Of a DNA stretch of 64,000 nt, positions 55,875-63,936 are shown in pieces; position 1 is the first letter of the stretch; each line of letters starts with the position of its first letter. Source of the DNA: Pediococcus acidilactici DSM 20284 (GTDB lineage: Bacteria; Bacillota; Bacilli; Lactobacillales; Lactobacillaceae). The notes under the pieces were generated by a model. The model ran no database searches, had not been told where the DNA came from, and saw nothing but the letters and a program-made list of their open reading frames with translations. The translations under genes were made by a program, and so were the position numbers. The stretch covers positions 598,126 to 662,125 of the forward strand of contig NZ_GL397067.1 in the NCBI RefSeq assembly GCF_000146325.1. The letters run 5' to 3'.

Positions 55875-56682
55875 CTATTTGACCAATAAACGAATTCCGC
55901 ACCCGGTTCCAAAAACCAGTGTGCCGGTATTTAAGAAACTTTACCTTAGGAACTGCAATTCCGTAATGTACGGATTGCACATTTTTATCTAAGATTCCTA
56001 GCCGATCCGCCGTAAAATTGTAAGTTCGGTGATAACTTGGCAAAGGCCGAATCGTAACGGTCTCATTTGGCGCTAAAATTAGTGCAGCCCCCACCGTCCG
56101 GAAAACACGGTTATTAATCGAAGCAATCTCCGCCATTTGCATTGCTTCTAACTGCGGATGCACGATTGCTCCGCCAACCGACCGGTTATACGCGGTTGAT
56201 CCGGTCGGGGTTGAAATGCAAAGTCCATCCCCCCGGAAACGCTCAAATAATTGATCCCCAATTAAAACGTCCGCAACTAAAGTACCGTTTAATTTCCGTA
56301 ACGTAGATTCGTTAATCGCCTTATAATTAGCCTTCGTTCCGTCGGTATGGATCACGTCAATATTTAATAACGGATACCCAATCTCGGAACATCCATCGCT
56401 TTTCAGCGCCTTAACCAAGTCGTCTAACTCATAATCTCGCCAATCGGTATAAAAACCTAAATGTCCCGTATGAACGCCCACAAAGCGAACTCGATCAATA
56501 ATTGGTAAGTACTTCTGGATTGCCGATAGTAAAGTGCCGTCGCCGCCAATTGTGATTACCACCGTGGGGTCTTGATCATCCAAAGCAATGTGATTTTCCC
56601 GTAAGATTTGGCTCAAATCTTGGCCGACTTCGATCGAGTGTTCGTCACCCGAATGGTAGATTGCTATTTTCATTTTATTCAT
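55864..56682 (-). CDS. nadK: NAD kinase
   Basis: This enzyme phosphorylates NAD to NADP. The 272-residue protein has the nucleotide motif ITIGGDGTLLSAIQ (GGDG) and the NE/D and STPTGSTAYNRSVGGAI signatures. I chose the ATG at 56680-56682 (MNKMKIAIYHSGD), 8 nt after AGGGA; an ATG three codons later is the alternative. It overlaps relQ and the pseudouridine synthase gene. Confidence 0.96.
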   Translation of the reverse strand: MNKMKIAIYHSGDEHSIEVGQDLSQILRENHIALDDQDPTVVITIGGDGTLLSAIQKYLPIIDRVRFVGVHTGHLGFYTDWRDYELDDLVKALKSDGCSEIGYPLLNIDVIHTDGTKANYKAINESTLRKLNGTLVADVLIGDQLFERFRGDGLCISTPTGSTAYNRSVGGAIVHPQLEAMQMAEIASINNRVFRTVGAALILAPNETVTIRPLPSYHRTYNFTADRLGILDKNVQSVHYGIAVPKVKFLKYRHTGFWNRVRNSFIGQIDEI

Positions 56683-57289
56683 CACGTTGTTCCCTTTGTG
56701 CTAATAAAATTTGTTTACGAATGTCTGACATTTCTTTATCTAATTCGTACGACTTAACGGATGCCTTCTGCAAGCGAGTTCGTAGCTCTGCAGGGAAATT
56801 ACCGTTAAACTTGTAATTTAGCGAATGTTCGATGGTTGCCCAGAAATTCATTTCTAAAGTCCGGACTTGAATTTCAGCCAAGACTTTCTTTTGCCCGGTT
56901 AACATTTGAACTGGGTATTCAATCACGATGTGGTACGACCGATACCCACTCGGCTTCTCATTTTCCACATAATCCCGCTCTTCAATCACGGTCATGTCGG
57001 TTCGTTTTCGGATCAGGTCAACCACCTGATAAATGTCTTCTACAAACTGACACATTACCCGCACGCCCGCGATATCTTGCATATCCTGTTCAATTCGTTC
57101 TTCTAAAATTTGGCGCCGAACCATCTTTTCTTTAATACTATCTACCGGCTTCACACGCCCAGTAACGAATTCAATTGGACTTTCTTCGTCACTTCTTAAA
57201 AATTGTGTGCGCATTGCTCTTAGCTTAACCTTTAGCTCTGAAACAGCCTGTGCATACGGCAATAAAAAACTATTCCAATCTTCAATCAT
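56675..57289 (-). CDS. relQ: Small alarmone synthetase RelQ (GTP pyrophosphokinase)
   Basis: This single-domain (p)ppGpp synthetase lacks the hydrolase and regulatory domains of Rel. The 204-residue protein has the synthetase motifs EFVTGRVKPVDSIKEKM, DIAGVRVMCQF, PSGYRSYHIVIEYP and EIQVRTLEMNFWATIEH. It is first in relQ-nadK-pseudouridine synthase-mgtE and is divergent from spxH. Confidence 0.95.
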   Translation of the reverse strand: MIEDWNSFLLPYAQAVSELKVKLRAMRTQFLRSDEESPIEFVTGRVKPVDSIKEKMVRRQILEERIEQDMQDIAGVRVMCQFVEDIYQVVDLIRKRTDMTVIEERDYVENEKPSGYRSYHIVIEYPVQMLTGQKKVLAEIQVRTLEMNFWATIEHSLNYKFNGNFPAELRTRLQKASVKSYELDKEMSDIRKQILLAQREQRDE

Positions 57290-57414
57290 ACGGATCCCCC
57301 CGAATCAATTTAACAACCTCTTCTATTTTATCATAGAAACACGCTCAACTATTTTAAACATTCTCCAGAGTTTTTCAAGCAAAATAATTGCTTTTATGCC
57401 ATAATTTGTTAAAG

Positions 57415-57420
57415 TATAAT
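57415..57420 (+). promoter_or_regulatory. -10 element candidate for spxH
   Basis: A perfect TATAAT lies 34 nt before the spxH ATG. No clear -35 at 16-18 nt was found. Confidence 0.4.
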
Positions 57421-57454
57421 CAGTTTGACTTACGTATTCTTTGGAGGAATTTAA

Positions 57455-58045
57455 ATGCTGGAAACATACCTTTTCATCACTCCGTGGGGTGATGAATGCT
57501 TCAAATGTGAAAAGGAGACCATTCGCTATTTTGGCCGTGCTGAGGAAAAAGTAGATTTAAAAATCTTTCCGGTTTTAAATATGCAGGTTGTCTTAAACTA
57601 TATGAAGCATAACCAAGTCAAAAATGGTAATTACAACGACCTATTTAACCGCATGTATTTAACTTGCCTCGATTACAAGGCTGCTTGTTACCAAGGGCGT
57701 GCTAAAGGCCGCCAGTTCCTAGTTGCCATGCAAAAGTCAGTAATCGACAAGGGCGAAAGCTATTCTATCGAACTAGGCAGTCAACTTGCTCAACAAGTTG
57801 GTTTAGACTTAACCATGTTTGAAGATGACCGGCGTTCTGAAATGGTCCAAAAGGAATTTAAACATGACCAACAATTGGCCCATGAAATGGGTGCCGAAAG
57901 CATCCCCGCTGCGGTAATCTTTAACGTAAAAGATGAGGAATATGGCATTTTAATGGATCATTATGATTACCAGACCCTCGCTTCAGTTTGTAAACTGAAA
58001 CTAGCATCTGATGACGATAATTCATTTATTCCCGAGACACTTTAG
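57455..58045 (+). CDS. spxH: SpxH/YjbH-like DsbA-family protein, ClpXP adaptor
   Basis: This 196-residue thioredoxin-fold protein resembles YjbH (SpxH), which delivers Spx to ClpXP for degradation. It starts MLETYLFITPWGDECFKCEK, with a CFKC redox motif instead of the CPEC-like motif seen in Bacillus. The later cis-Pro loop is GAESIPAAVIF. Its location near coiA, mecA and spx matches the conserved Firmicutes block and supports the call. GGAGG lies 7 nt before ATG. Confidence 0.88.
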   Translation: MLETYLFITPWGDECFKCEKETIRYFGRAEEKVDLKIFPVLNMQVVLNYMKHNQVKNGNYNDLFNRMYLTCLDYKAACYQGRAKGRQFLVAMQKSVIDKGESYSIELGSQLAQQVGLDLTMFEDDRRSEMVQKEFKHDQQLAHEMGAESIPAAVIFNVKDEEYGILMDHYDYQTLASVCKLKLASDDDNSFIPETL

Positions 58046-58082
58046 CTTGTAAGAGCACCGAAATTATTTTTCTGATTAATAG

Positions 58083-58123
58083 AATTTCAAGACAAATTCT
58101 ATTCAGGGAGTTGTCTTGAAATT
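58083..58123. other. Perfect 13-bp inverted repeat downstream of spxH
   Basis: AATTTCAAGACAA (58083-58095) and TTGTCTTGAAATT (58111-58123) flank a 15-nt loop. There is no T-run, and a regular terminator follows at 58161-58190. Confidence 0.6.
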
Positions 58124-58160
58124 TATTTAGCCAGACTTATTCTCATACCACAGCAAATTT

Positions 58161-58190
58161 AAAGGCTGGATTAAGTTCCAGCCTTTTTTG
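58161..58190 (+). terminator. Rho-independent terminator after spxH
   Basis: AAAGGCTGGA and TCCAGCCTTT form a 10-bp stem with a short loop, followed by T6; coiA converges from the right. Confidence 0.88.
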
Positions 58191-58208
58191 TAAAATCTTT
58201 CCAGCAAT

Positions 58209-59258
58209 TTACTTTCTCAATTCATTAAGATTACCTTTCAAAGCATTTATTTTGGTGGATGCATCCGGAAACCAAGTAACTGCCCTCCCTCGAAACTGCC
58301 ACCGTTGCTCTCGTTTAACTATCCAATGATGATTAACTAAGTAATTCCAAAATTCTTGATCCACCTCTTCACTAATCCAACCATTAACACCGTTTGGTTC
58401 TTCCAGCATAAGTAAAATACAAATCCGATTTAAAATTGGCGGACTCAAATGCCAAAAATCCGTACAGTTTTGGGGAACGTGTACCACCCACGGACACCCT
58501 AGTAAAGAATGGCCCTTTTCATAACAAAGCTGTTGCACCTTAAGATAACGTTGATCAATTTTTGTTCCCAACACGTGTCTTTCAAGTTGGCGAACTTCCC
58601 TAATTAAGTTCGTTGAATTAGTTAAAGAATTTGGTTTAGTTTGAATACTAATTTTAGAATCATTTACTAGCAGGGGCTGTTTTAAGTAGGTGATTTTGCC
58701 AAATAGTTGCCGGTAAACTTGATAAAACAACCACGGTGTATTATCGGCTAAAGCATCCCACGCTAAAAACCACCACCCGTAGCGCGTGGCGTACCGACCA
58801 AACTTTTGCATCGTCGCTAGCAGTCCCTTTTCCTTACAGTGTTGCGGTCCTGCAATCCAGTAAACATGTTTACTAACTTGCTGGTAATCGTACGTTCTTT
58901 GGCGAATTTCCGAAACCGTGATGGGACTACACTGGTATTCAATCACGTAGATTTCGCCATGTGCCCGTACCACCACGTCTCCACGCCGTTTAATGCCTGG
59001 AAAATAATATTCCGTCTGCACTTCTAGGCCTAATTTCATAAAGTAATCTCTAAGTCGTGTTTTTCCAATTTTGTGCCGTCGACTTTCTTCGCTCCCTAAT
59101 TTTGGCTTATTCTCAGCTACATGAGCAAAATACTTATTTCGATAACGTCCTGCACATAGTCGTAATGGCCGGTGACATTGTGGGCAATAGTATCTGCCCT
59201 TAGCAATTGCAGTAGCGGCTTTCACCAATTTCCCCGTTTCTGTTAATGCAACCTTCAT
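58209..59258 (-). CDS. coiA: Competence protein CoiA
   Basis: CoiA is a cytoplasmic nuclease-like protein needed after DNA uptake during transformation. The 349-residue protein has an N-terminal zinc-ribbon-like segment (CPQCHRPLRLCAGRYRNKYF), a predicted PD-(D/E)XK core (RRGDVVVRAHGEIYVIEYQC, with D and E-x-Q) and a helical C-domain. I chose the ATG at 59256-59258 with AGGTG 6 nt upstream. It lies downstream of mecA behind a terminator. Confidence 0.92.
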   Translation of the reverse strand: MKVALTETGKLVKAATAIAKGRYYCPQCHRPLRLCAGRYRNKYFAHVAENKPKLGSEESRRHKIGKTRLRDYFMKLGLEVQTEYYFPGIKRRGDVVVRAHGEIYVIEYQCSPITVSEIRQRTYDYQQVSKHVYWIAGPQHCKEKGLLATMQKFGRYATRYGWWFLAWDALADNTPWLFYQVYRQLFGKITYLKQPLLVNDSKISIQTKPNSLTNSTNLIREVRQLERHVLGTKIDQRYLKVQQLCYEKGHSLLGCPWVVHVPQNCTDFWHLSPPILNRICILLMLEEPNGVNGWISEEVDQEFWNYLVNHHWIVKREQRWQFRGRAVTWFPDASTKINALKGNLNELRK

Positions 59259-59355
59259 TAAATTCACCTCTATTAGCAAATACGCAAGCTAAAAGAGATT
59301 ATTCGCGGAAATAAATGTTTTTACGCATTTTCTTAAAAATAGCAGCTACTTTTCC

Positions 59356-59403
59356 ACAAAAAAGAGGTTAAGGAAAAATCTGTTCAGATTTCCCTAACCT
59401 CAA
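59356..59403 (-). terminator. Rho-independent terminator after mecA
   Basis: On the minus strand GAGGTTAGGGAAATCTG pairs with CAGATTTTTCCTTAACCTC around a short loop, then T6. Confidence 0.85.
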
Positions 59404-59423
59404 AGCCGTTTTCTGGCTAATCG

Positions 59424-60146
59424 TTACGCTTTAAAATAGTGTTTTGCTAACTCTAAAGCAGCACTATCAATAATTGTTTTCCCGTGTTCGCGAAGTACTT
59501 CGCTAGTAATTGACGTTTGATCGCCATACTCGTACGCCAAAGCTAAATTATCCTTGACCAACTCGGGAGTATTTTCACTCATATAGAAAACCAACTCTAA
59601 ATAGTAACTATCTTTATAGCGGTAAAGGACCGAATCCAGACCGTTCACATCGCTAATCGCGGCCGCAATTCCTGGTAAGCCTTCAAAATCGTTAAGTTTA
59701 ATTACCTTTGTTTGGGTGTCGTCACTATCGCTACCATAACTATTAAAGTCTGCCGGATCTGCATCACGGCTCGGATTGCTCATATTGGCATCTTGTCCAT
59801 CAGTTTCAGCAAGCTTTTTCTTCAAGAAATCAGAGACTTCATCTAATTCTTCGTTACTAGGTGATTCGTTCTTCGCTACTGATTTCATTGCCTCTTCCAT
59901 TCCGTTAGCGGGGTTTTTACTAATATACAATTCTAAGCCATTACGATTTGGTAAAACTTGGAAAGTTACTGCATCATTGTTAGCAAATTGATGATCAGTA
60001 TCTACTTCTTCTAATACAGAATAAAAAAAGTTTTCTATTTCTTTGTGATTATCAAGCAAGTCTAGGAAGGTAACTCCCCTTTCGCTCAAATCTTCTGAGC
60101 TGATCTTGACTCGAATGGTATCTTCATTAATTCGTTCCATTTCCAT
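59424..60146 (-). CDS. mecA: Adaptor protein MecA
   Basis: MecA brings substrates such as competence regulators and Spx-type proteins to the ClpC-ClpP protease. The 240-residue protein has the N-terminal substrate domain (MEMERINEDTIRVKISSEDL, TFLDLL) and a C-terminal ClpC-binding domain (KVIKLNDFEGLPGIAAAI). I chose the ATG at 60144-60146 with GGAGG 9 nt upstream. It lies between spx and coiA, the conserved order in Firmicutes. Confidence 0.94.
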   Translation of the reverse strand: MEMERINEDTIRVKISSEDLSERGVTFLDLLDNHKEIENFFYSVLEEVDTDHQFANNDAVTFQVLPNRNGLELYISKNPANGMEEAMKSVAKNESPSNEELDEVSDFLKKKLAETDGQDANMSNPSRDADPADFNSYGSDSDDTQTKVIKLNDFEGLPGIAAAISDVNGLDSVLYRYKDSYYLELVFYMSENTPELVKDNLALAYEYGDQTSITSEVLREHGKTIIDSAALELAKHYFKA

Positions 60147-60297
60147 TAAGCAGCACCTCCAGTTTAACGAAACTGAATGAAAAGAACCCACTAATATTAG
60201 TATATATTAGGTTCCCCACGATTATCCCATAAATTCATTAAAAATTCCACTTTCATAGCTGATTCAACCATTTTTGGTCTGTAATCAAGTAAAAATG

Positions 60298-60336
60298 AAG
60301 AGGGGCCGGAAAAAGTATTTTCCTAGCCCCCTTAGT
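60298..60336 (-). terminator. Hairpin terminator after spx
   Basis: On the minus strand GGGGCTAGGAAAA pairs with TTTTCCGGCCCC around a short loop; the T-tract (CTCTTCATTTTT) is imperfect. Confidence 0.65.
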
Positions 60337-60395
60337 TTGAACTTTACCTATTCTTTTTAAGATCTCGTCAGCGAACCGACTTACCTAATTAATCA

Positions 60396-60794
60396 TTATA
60401 AATTAGCAATCTTTTGTGCCCTTGCCAATTCAAGCTGTCTTACCTTACGTGGTAAGAAGCGCCGAATTTCATCTTCATTGTATCCCACTTGTAGACGCTT
60501 GTCGTCTACTAAGATTGGACGCCGAAGTAACCCAGGGTTCTTTTCAATTAAATCAATTAATTGTTTTAAAGAAAGATCGTCTAAATCGACATCTAATTCT
60601 TGGAAAACCTTTGAGCGCCGAGAAACGATTTCCTCTGTACCGTTTTCAGTTAACTGCAGAACTTGTTTAATCTCTGCAGCACTTAAAGGTTCAGAAAAAA
60701 TATTTCTTTCCTTATATTGAATACCATGTTCTTCAAGCCATGCCTTAGCTTTCCGGCAAGATGTGCAACTTGGTGAAGTATATAAATTAACCAT
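60396..60794 (-). CDS. spx: Transcriptional regulator Spx
   Basis: Spx binds the RNA polymerase alpha C-terminal domain and activates thiol-stress genes. The 132-residue protein has the N-terminal redox switch CTSC (residues 9-12, in [18 protein letters not shown]), an ArsC-like fold and the family end [20 protein letters not shown]. It is flanked by the degradation factors mecA and spxH. Confidence 0.95.
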   Translation of the reverse strand: MVNLYTSPSCTSCRKAKAWLEEHGIQYKERNIFSEPLSAAEIKQVLQLTENGTEEIVSRRSKVFQELDVDLDDLSLKQLIDLIEKNPGLLRRPILVDDKRLQVGYNEDEIRRFLPRKVRQLELARAQKIANL

Positions 60795-60964
60795 AACGTA
60801 TGTCCCCCTTAACGTCGTTAAATATTACCTGTCTTATGATTAATATTATACAGTTTTACCGGGTGTTTGTCTAGAACTATTTTTAAATTTACTTATAAAA
60901 AATAACTAAAAATAATCCTTAATTCGGGATTAAAGTTTTTACTTATCGACCTATAATACTTTTA

Positions 60965-61035
60965 AAGTAAAAGTGTTCAATACACGAAGGAGCTATTTTT
61001 AAACATAACCTTATACCAACAAAACACTTTTACTT
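60965..61035. other. Long-range 13-bp perfect inverted repeat
   Basis: AAGTAAAAGTGTT (60965-60977) and AACACTTTTACTT (61023-61035) enclose a 45-nt loop holding GAAGGAG without a usable start codon. It lies in the 253-base gap between spx and the metallo-hydrolase gene. It might be the metallo-hydrolase terminator region or a small RNA. Confidence 0.5.
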
Positions 61036-61047
61036 ATAATAAAACCC

Positions 61048-61785
61048 TTATAATTCGATAACTTTTCCGGTAGCCGGTAATTCAATTTTTGTTGGATTTG
61101 CTGAAAAATGTTGCGTTTCTTCTAACATTATTTTTGGATCAATCTTTGGCGACAAGTGACTAATTATTAAACGTTGGGCATGTGCGTTATCAAACAATTG
61201 CGCAGTTTCTTTAGTTGTCAGGTGCCATTTAACTCCTTGATAATCACTCAAAAAGTTCGTATCCGTAATTAACAAATCACTATTCTGCGCAAAATCAGCT
61301 AATTGCGCGAAATAACGCGTATCCGACGTAAAGGTAAAGACTTTACCCGTGGCAACTTCCTCAATTCTGGTGGCAAATGCCGCTACCGGATGCTGTGTTT
61401 TTTCAAAGGAAATCTTCAATCCCCCTACTTTAATTACATCATTTGCTTGATAACTAATTCCCTTGGACGCATTGGGCCAGGTTAGTGCACCAAAATTTAG
61501 CGGATCTTCTGTATGTCCATAAATCGGCAACGTTGCAACTTTTTTCTTCTCATTCAATTGCCAACGGTACTGTAAAACACCTAGATCGGCTGTATGATCG
61601 TGATGATAATGCGTGAGTAAAACCGCGTCTAGGTCTAGTGGATCGAGATGCTTTTCTAATTCTAAGAGAGTAGCCGATCCAGCATCGAGCAATAAATTAG
61701 TATCTTTGGTTTGAACTAGGTAACCGGTAGTCCCCGTATTTTTACTTGGATAACCACCATAGTATCCTAAAATTGTAATCTTCAT
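61048..61785 (-). CDS. MBL-fold metallo-hydrolase
   Basis: This 245-residue metallo-beta-lactamase-fold hydrolase has the zinc motif LLTHYHHDHTAD (HxHxDH form) and the GTTGYLVQT and LIISHLSP segments, similar to RNase Z-like and YhfI-like proteins. The exosite of a true RNase Z is not evident, and the substrate is unknown. It is monocistronic. Confidence 0.9.
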   Translation of the reverse strand: MKITILGYYGGYPSKNTGTTGYLVQTKDTNLLLDAGSATLLELEKHLDPLDLDAVLLTHYHHDHTADLGVLQYRWQLNEKKKVATLPIYGHTEDPLNFGALTWPNASKGISYQANDVIKVGGLKISFEKTQHPVAAFATRIEEVATGKVFTFTSDTRYFAQLADFAQNSDLLITDTNFLSDYQGVKWHLTTKETAQLFDNAHAQRLIISHLSPKIDPKIMLEETQHFSANPTKIELPATGKVIEL

Positions 61786-61906
61786 AAAATCCCTCCATGT
61801 GACATCATTAACCCATTTTAACGCAAATTAATATCCTTATCGAACTTTAATATTTTTAGTTTGTCCATTGTAGCATTATAATGGTTATAAAATTGGAGGT
61901 GTTTCA

Positions 61907-62362
61907 ATGTTTAAAACAATTACTACTTCTTTCGGCAGCTCTGCCGTTTTAAAATCGATTCAAAAAAAATATTCTTCGCGAAAGTTACTACTACTAGCTA
62001 ATCAGAACGATAACGATAGCTTCCAGTTAGTCGATTTTTCAAATCAACCGACGATTTTTAAAACTCCTCAGCGCTACACCGTCTTGAATTCTTTTGATTC
62101 AATACAAAAGAACTCAATTTTTACGTACCACTTTTTCGAACTTAGTACAGATGCGTTAGATGCTTTCGATAGTCAGGTTGATAACCTTGCAGGCAAGACC
62201 GCCACTACCCTACTGAATTTAAAGCCGCTTGATCAAAAACCATATAATCGAGCAATTTTAGAAATCTCCCAAAATAGTGCGGTCCCAGAATCCCTACAAG
62301 CTCTTGTAAGTAAATACCGTAATCAAAATTATTATAAAACCAATTATCAGGTTGTCGGGTAG
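61907..62362 (+). CDS. Hypothetical protein
   Basis: I do not recognise this 151-residue product. It starts MFKTITTSFGSSAVLKSIQK, is rich in Ser, Asn and Gln, and has no membrane segment, signal peptide or known motif. GGAGG lies 8 nt before ATG and TATAAT-like sequence lies upstream, so it is likely expressed. A small membrane-protein gene follows after 51 nt on the same strand. Confidence 0.7.
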   Translation: MFKTITTSFGSSAVLKSIQKKYSSRKLLLLANQNDNDSFQLVDFSNQPTIFKTPQRYTVLNSFDSIQKNSIFTYHFFELSTDALDAFDSQVDNLAGKTATTLLNLKPLDQKPYNRAILEISQNSAVPESLQALVSKYRNQNYYKTNYQVVG

Positions 62363-62413
62363 GTGTTATTTTATTACTTTTACAGTATACTGGTATATTG
62401 AATACGAAGGGAG

Positions 62414-62635
62414 TTGAAACTAATCTTTCCTACCAAGAAACCACAAATTCTTATTTATAACATCATATTTGACTTGATTGTAGGAATCTTTTTTGTCTAC
62501 TACTTGAAAGTTTCTGCAAATTTGTCAACTTTTCTACGTGTTATTTTAATGGCTTTTGCAGCTTATGATTTCACCGATATGTTCTTTAGCATCAAATTAC
62601 TTCTTGAACAACGTCGGCGTAATAAACATAAATGA
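62414..62635 (+). CDS. Hypothetical small membrane protein
   Basis: This 73-residue product has two hydrophobic stretches (LIYNIIFDLIVGIFFVYYL and FLRVILMAFAAYDFTDMFF) and a basic end (EQRRRNKHK). The family is not recognised. The start is a TTG directly after GAAGGGAG, an awkwardly short spacing, so the true start may differ. A terminator follows. Confidence 0.65.
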   Translation: MKLIFPTKKPQILIYNIIFDLIVGIFFVYYLKVSANLSTFLRVILMAFAAYDFTDMFFSIKLLLEQRRRNKHK

Positions 62636-62651
62636 TGCATTTTAAAAACTG

Positions 62652-62696
62652 ATCTCTTCCTATCGATTATTATGTCTTTAGGGAGGGATTTTTTTG
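62652..62696 (+). terminator. Rho-independent terminator after the 62414 gene
   Basis: ATCTCTTCCTA pairs with TAGGGAGGGAT (G-T pairs included) around a 16-nt loop, followed by T7. Confidence 0.75.
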
Positions 62697-62752
62697 CTAA
62701 CTAACCAACTGTAATCTTACCAAACGCTCCTAAACAGGATTACTCGCAACCC

Positions 62753-62789
62753 AAACAAAAAAGCCTAACCCAAAATGAGTTAAGCTCTT
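62753..62789 (-). terminator. Terminator at the end of the rRNA-tRNA operon
   Basis: On the minus strand GAGCTTAACTC pairs with GGGTTAGGCTT and is followed by T6, about 17 nt after tRNA-Cys. Confidence 0.8.
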
Positions 62790-62805
62790 ATCGTATTCGA
62801 TCAAA

Positions 62806-62876
<71 letters not shown>

Positions 62877-62885
62877 ATAACAAAT

Positions 62886-62929
62886 AAAAAAGTGTAATCA
62901 CCCGTGTAAAAAATACACGATAATTACAC
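62886..62929 (-). terminator. Terminator-like hairpin between tRNA-Leu and tRNA-Cys
   Basis: On the minus strand GTGTAATTATCGTGTA pairs with ACACGGGTGATTACAC around a T6 loop and is followed by TTTTTTATTTG. It ends only 9 nt before tRNA-Cys, so tRNA-Cys needs readthrough or a promoter hidden in the hairpin. Confidence 0.7.
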
Positions 62930-62952
62930 GAAACAAACTTTAATTATTTTAA

Positions 62953-63036
62953 TGCCTCCGGTGGGGGTCGAACCCACACTCCCGTGAAGGAACTGGATTT
63001 TGAGTCCAGCGCGTCTGCCAATTCCGCCACAGAGGC
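62953..63036 (-). tRNA. tRNA-Leu (CAA)
   Basis: 84-nt class II tRNA with acceptor GCCTCTG/CGGAGGC, anticodon loop CTCAAAA and a long variable arm. CCA is not encoded. Confidence 0.95.
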
Positions 63037-63080
63037 AACTAAAAAATCTAACAAACTGAGTTCCAATTACGAACTCAAAG

Positions 63081-63154
63081 GGCGGTAGGTGGGAATCGAA
63101 CCCACGCGTGCCGGAGCCACAATCCGGTGCGTTAACCACTTCGCCACTACCGCC
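63081..63154 (-). tRNA. tRNA-His (GTG)
   Basis: 74 nt including the extra G at -1, which pairs with C73 as expected for tRNA-His; anticodon loop TTGTGGC. CCA is not encoded. Confidence 0.95.
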
Positions 63155-63161
63155 ATCATGG

Positions 63162-63232
63162 CAGGGATAGTAGGAGTTGAACCCACACTGACGGTTTTGG
63201 AGACCGTAGTTCTACCATTAAACTATATCCCT
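63162..63232 (-). tRNA. tRNA-Trp (CCA)
   Basis: 71 nt, acceptor AGGGATA/TATCCCT, anticodon loop CTCCAAA. The three bases after the discriminator read CCA, the only case in this cluster. Confidence 0.95.
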
Positions 63233-63285
63233 ATCATTGATAATAAGTGACTGTTATTAAATTAAGTGAACTATACCGTTCACAA

Positions 63286-63358
63286 TGGCGCGGGACAGAA
63301 TCGAACTGCCGACACATGGAGCTTCAATCCATTGCTCTACCGACTGAGCTACCGAGCC
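63286..63358 (-). tRNA. tRNA-Phe (GAA)
   Basis: 73 nt, anticodon loop TTGAAGC. The acceptor arms GGCTCGG and CCGCGCC leave a U4-C69 mismatch. CCA is not encoded. Confidence 0.93.
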
Positions 63359-63383
63359 AAATAATATATATAAAATGGTGCAA

Positions 63384-63457
63384 CGGTCCTAACGAGACTC
63401 GAACTCGTGATCTCCTGCGTGACAGGCAGGCGTCCTAACCAACTAGACCATAGGACC
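63384..63457 (-). tRNA. tRNA-Asp (GTC)
   Basis: 74 nt, acceptor GGTCCTA/TAGGACC, anticodon loop CTGTCAC. CCA is not encoded. Confidence 0.95.
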
Positions 63458-63472
63458 AAAACACTTTTGGAA

Positions 63473-63545
63473 TGGAGGATACAGGGCTCGAACCTGTGAC
63501 CTCCTGCTTGTAAGGCAGATGCTCTCCCAACTGAGCTAATCCTCC
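63473..63545 (-). tRNA. tRNA-Val (TAC)
   Basis: 73 nt, acceptor GGAGGAT/ATCCTCC, anticodon loop CTTACAA. CCA is not encoded. Confidence 0.95.
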
Positions 63546-63549
63546 AAAA

Positions 63550-63621
63550 TGACCCGTACGGGATTCGAACCCATGTTACTGCCGTGAAAGGGCAGTGTCT
63601 TAACCACTTGACCAACGGGTC
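63550..63621 (-). tRNA. tRNA-Glu (TTC)
   Basis: 72 nt, acceptor GACCCGT/ACGGGTC, anticodon loop CTTTCAC. It is a predicted substrate of MnmA, encoded in this window. CCA is not encoded. Confidence 0.95.
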
Positions 63622-63634
63622 AGATCATATTATA

Positions 63635-63726
63635 CGGAGAGTAAGGGATTCGAACCCTTGAAACAGGCTTTAACCCGTTTACATCATTTCCAATGATGCT
63701 CCTTCGGCCAACTCGGACAACTCTCC
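63635..63726 (-). tRNA. tRNA-Ser (GGA)
   Basis: 92-nt class II tRNA, acceptor GGAGAGT/ACTCTCC, anticodon loop TTGGAAA, long variable arm. CCA is not encoded. Confidence 0.95.
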
Positions 63727-63738
63727 AAATAAATGAAA

Positions 63739-63811
63739 CTCCGGCAGGCGGACTCGAACCGTCGACACCCTGATTAACAGTCAGATGCTCTACCAACTGA
63801 GCTATGCCGGA
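63739..63811 (-). tRNA. tRNA-Asn (GTT)
   Basis: 73 nt, acceptor TCCGGCA/TGCCGGA, anticodon loop CTGTTAA. It is the first tRNA after 5S rRNA. CCA is not encoded. Confidence 0.95.
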
Positions 63812-63819
63812 ATAATCGC

Positions 63820-63936
63820 ATGGCAACGTCCTACCCTCGCAGGGGGCGATCCCCCAACTACTCTTGGCGTTAAGAAGCTTGACTTCTGTGTTCGACATGG
63901 GAACAGGTATATCCTTCTCACTATCGTCACCACACT
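63820..63936 (-). rRNA. rrf: 5S ribosomal RNA
   Basis: The minus strand shows the conserved 5S core (GTTCCCATGTCGAACACAGAAG) truncated here to its hallmark CCCATGTCGAACACAG, with terminal helix TGGTGACG/CGTTGCCA. The length is about 117 nt; the ends are estimated to within a few bases. It precedes ten tRNA genes. Confidence 0.95.
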
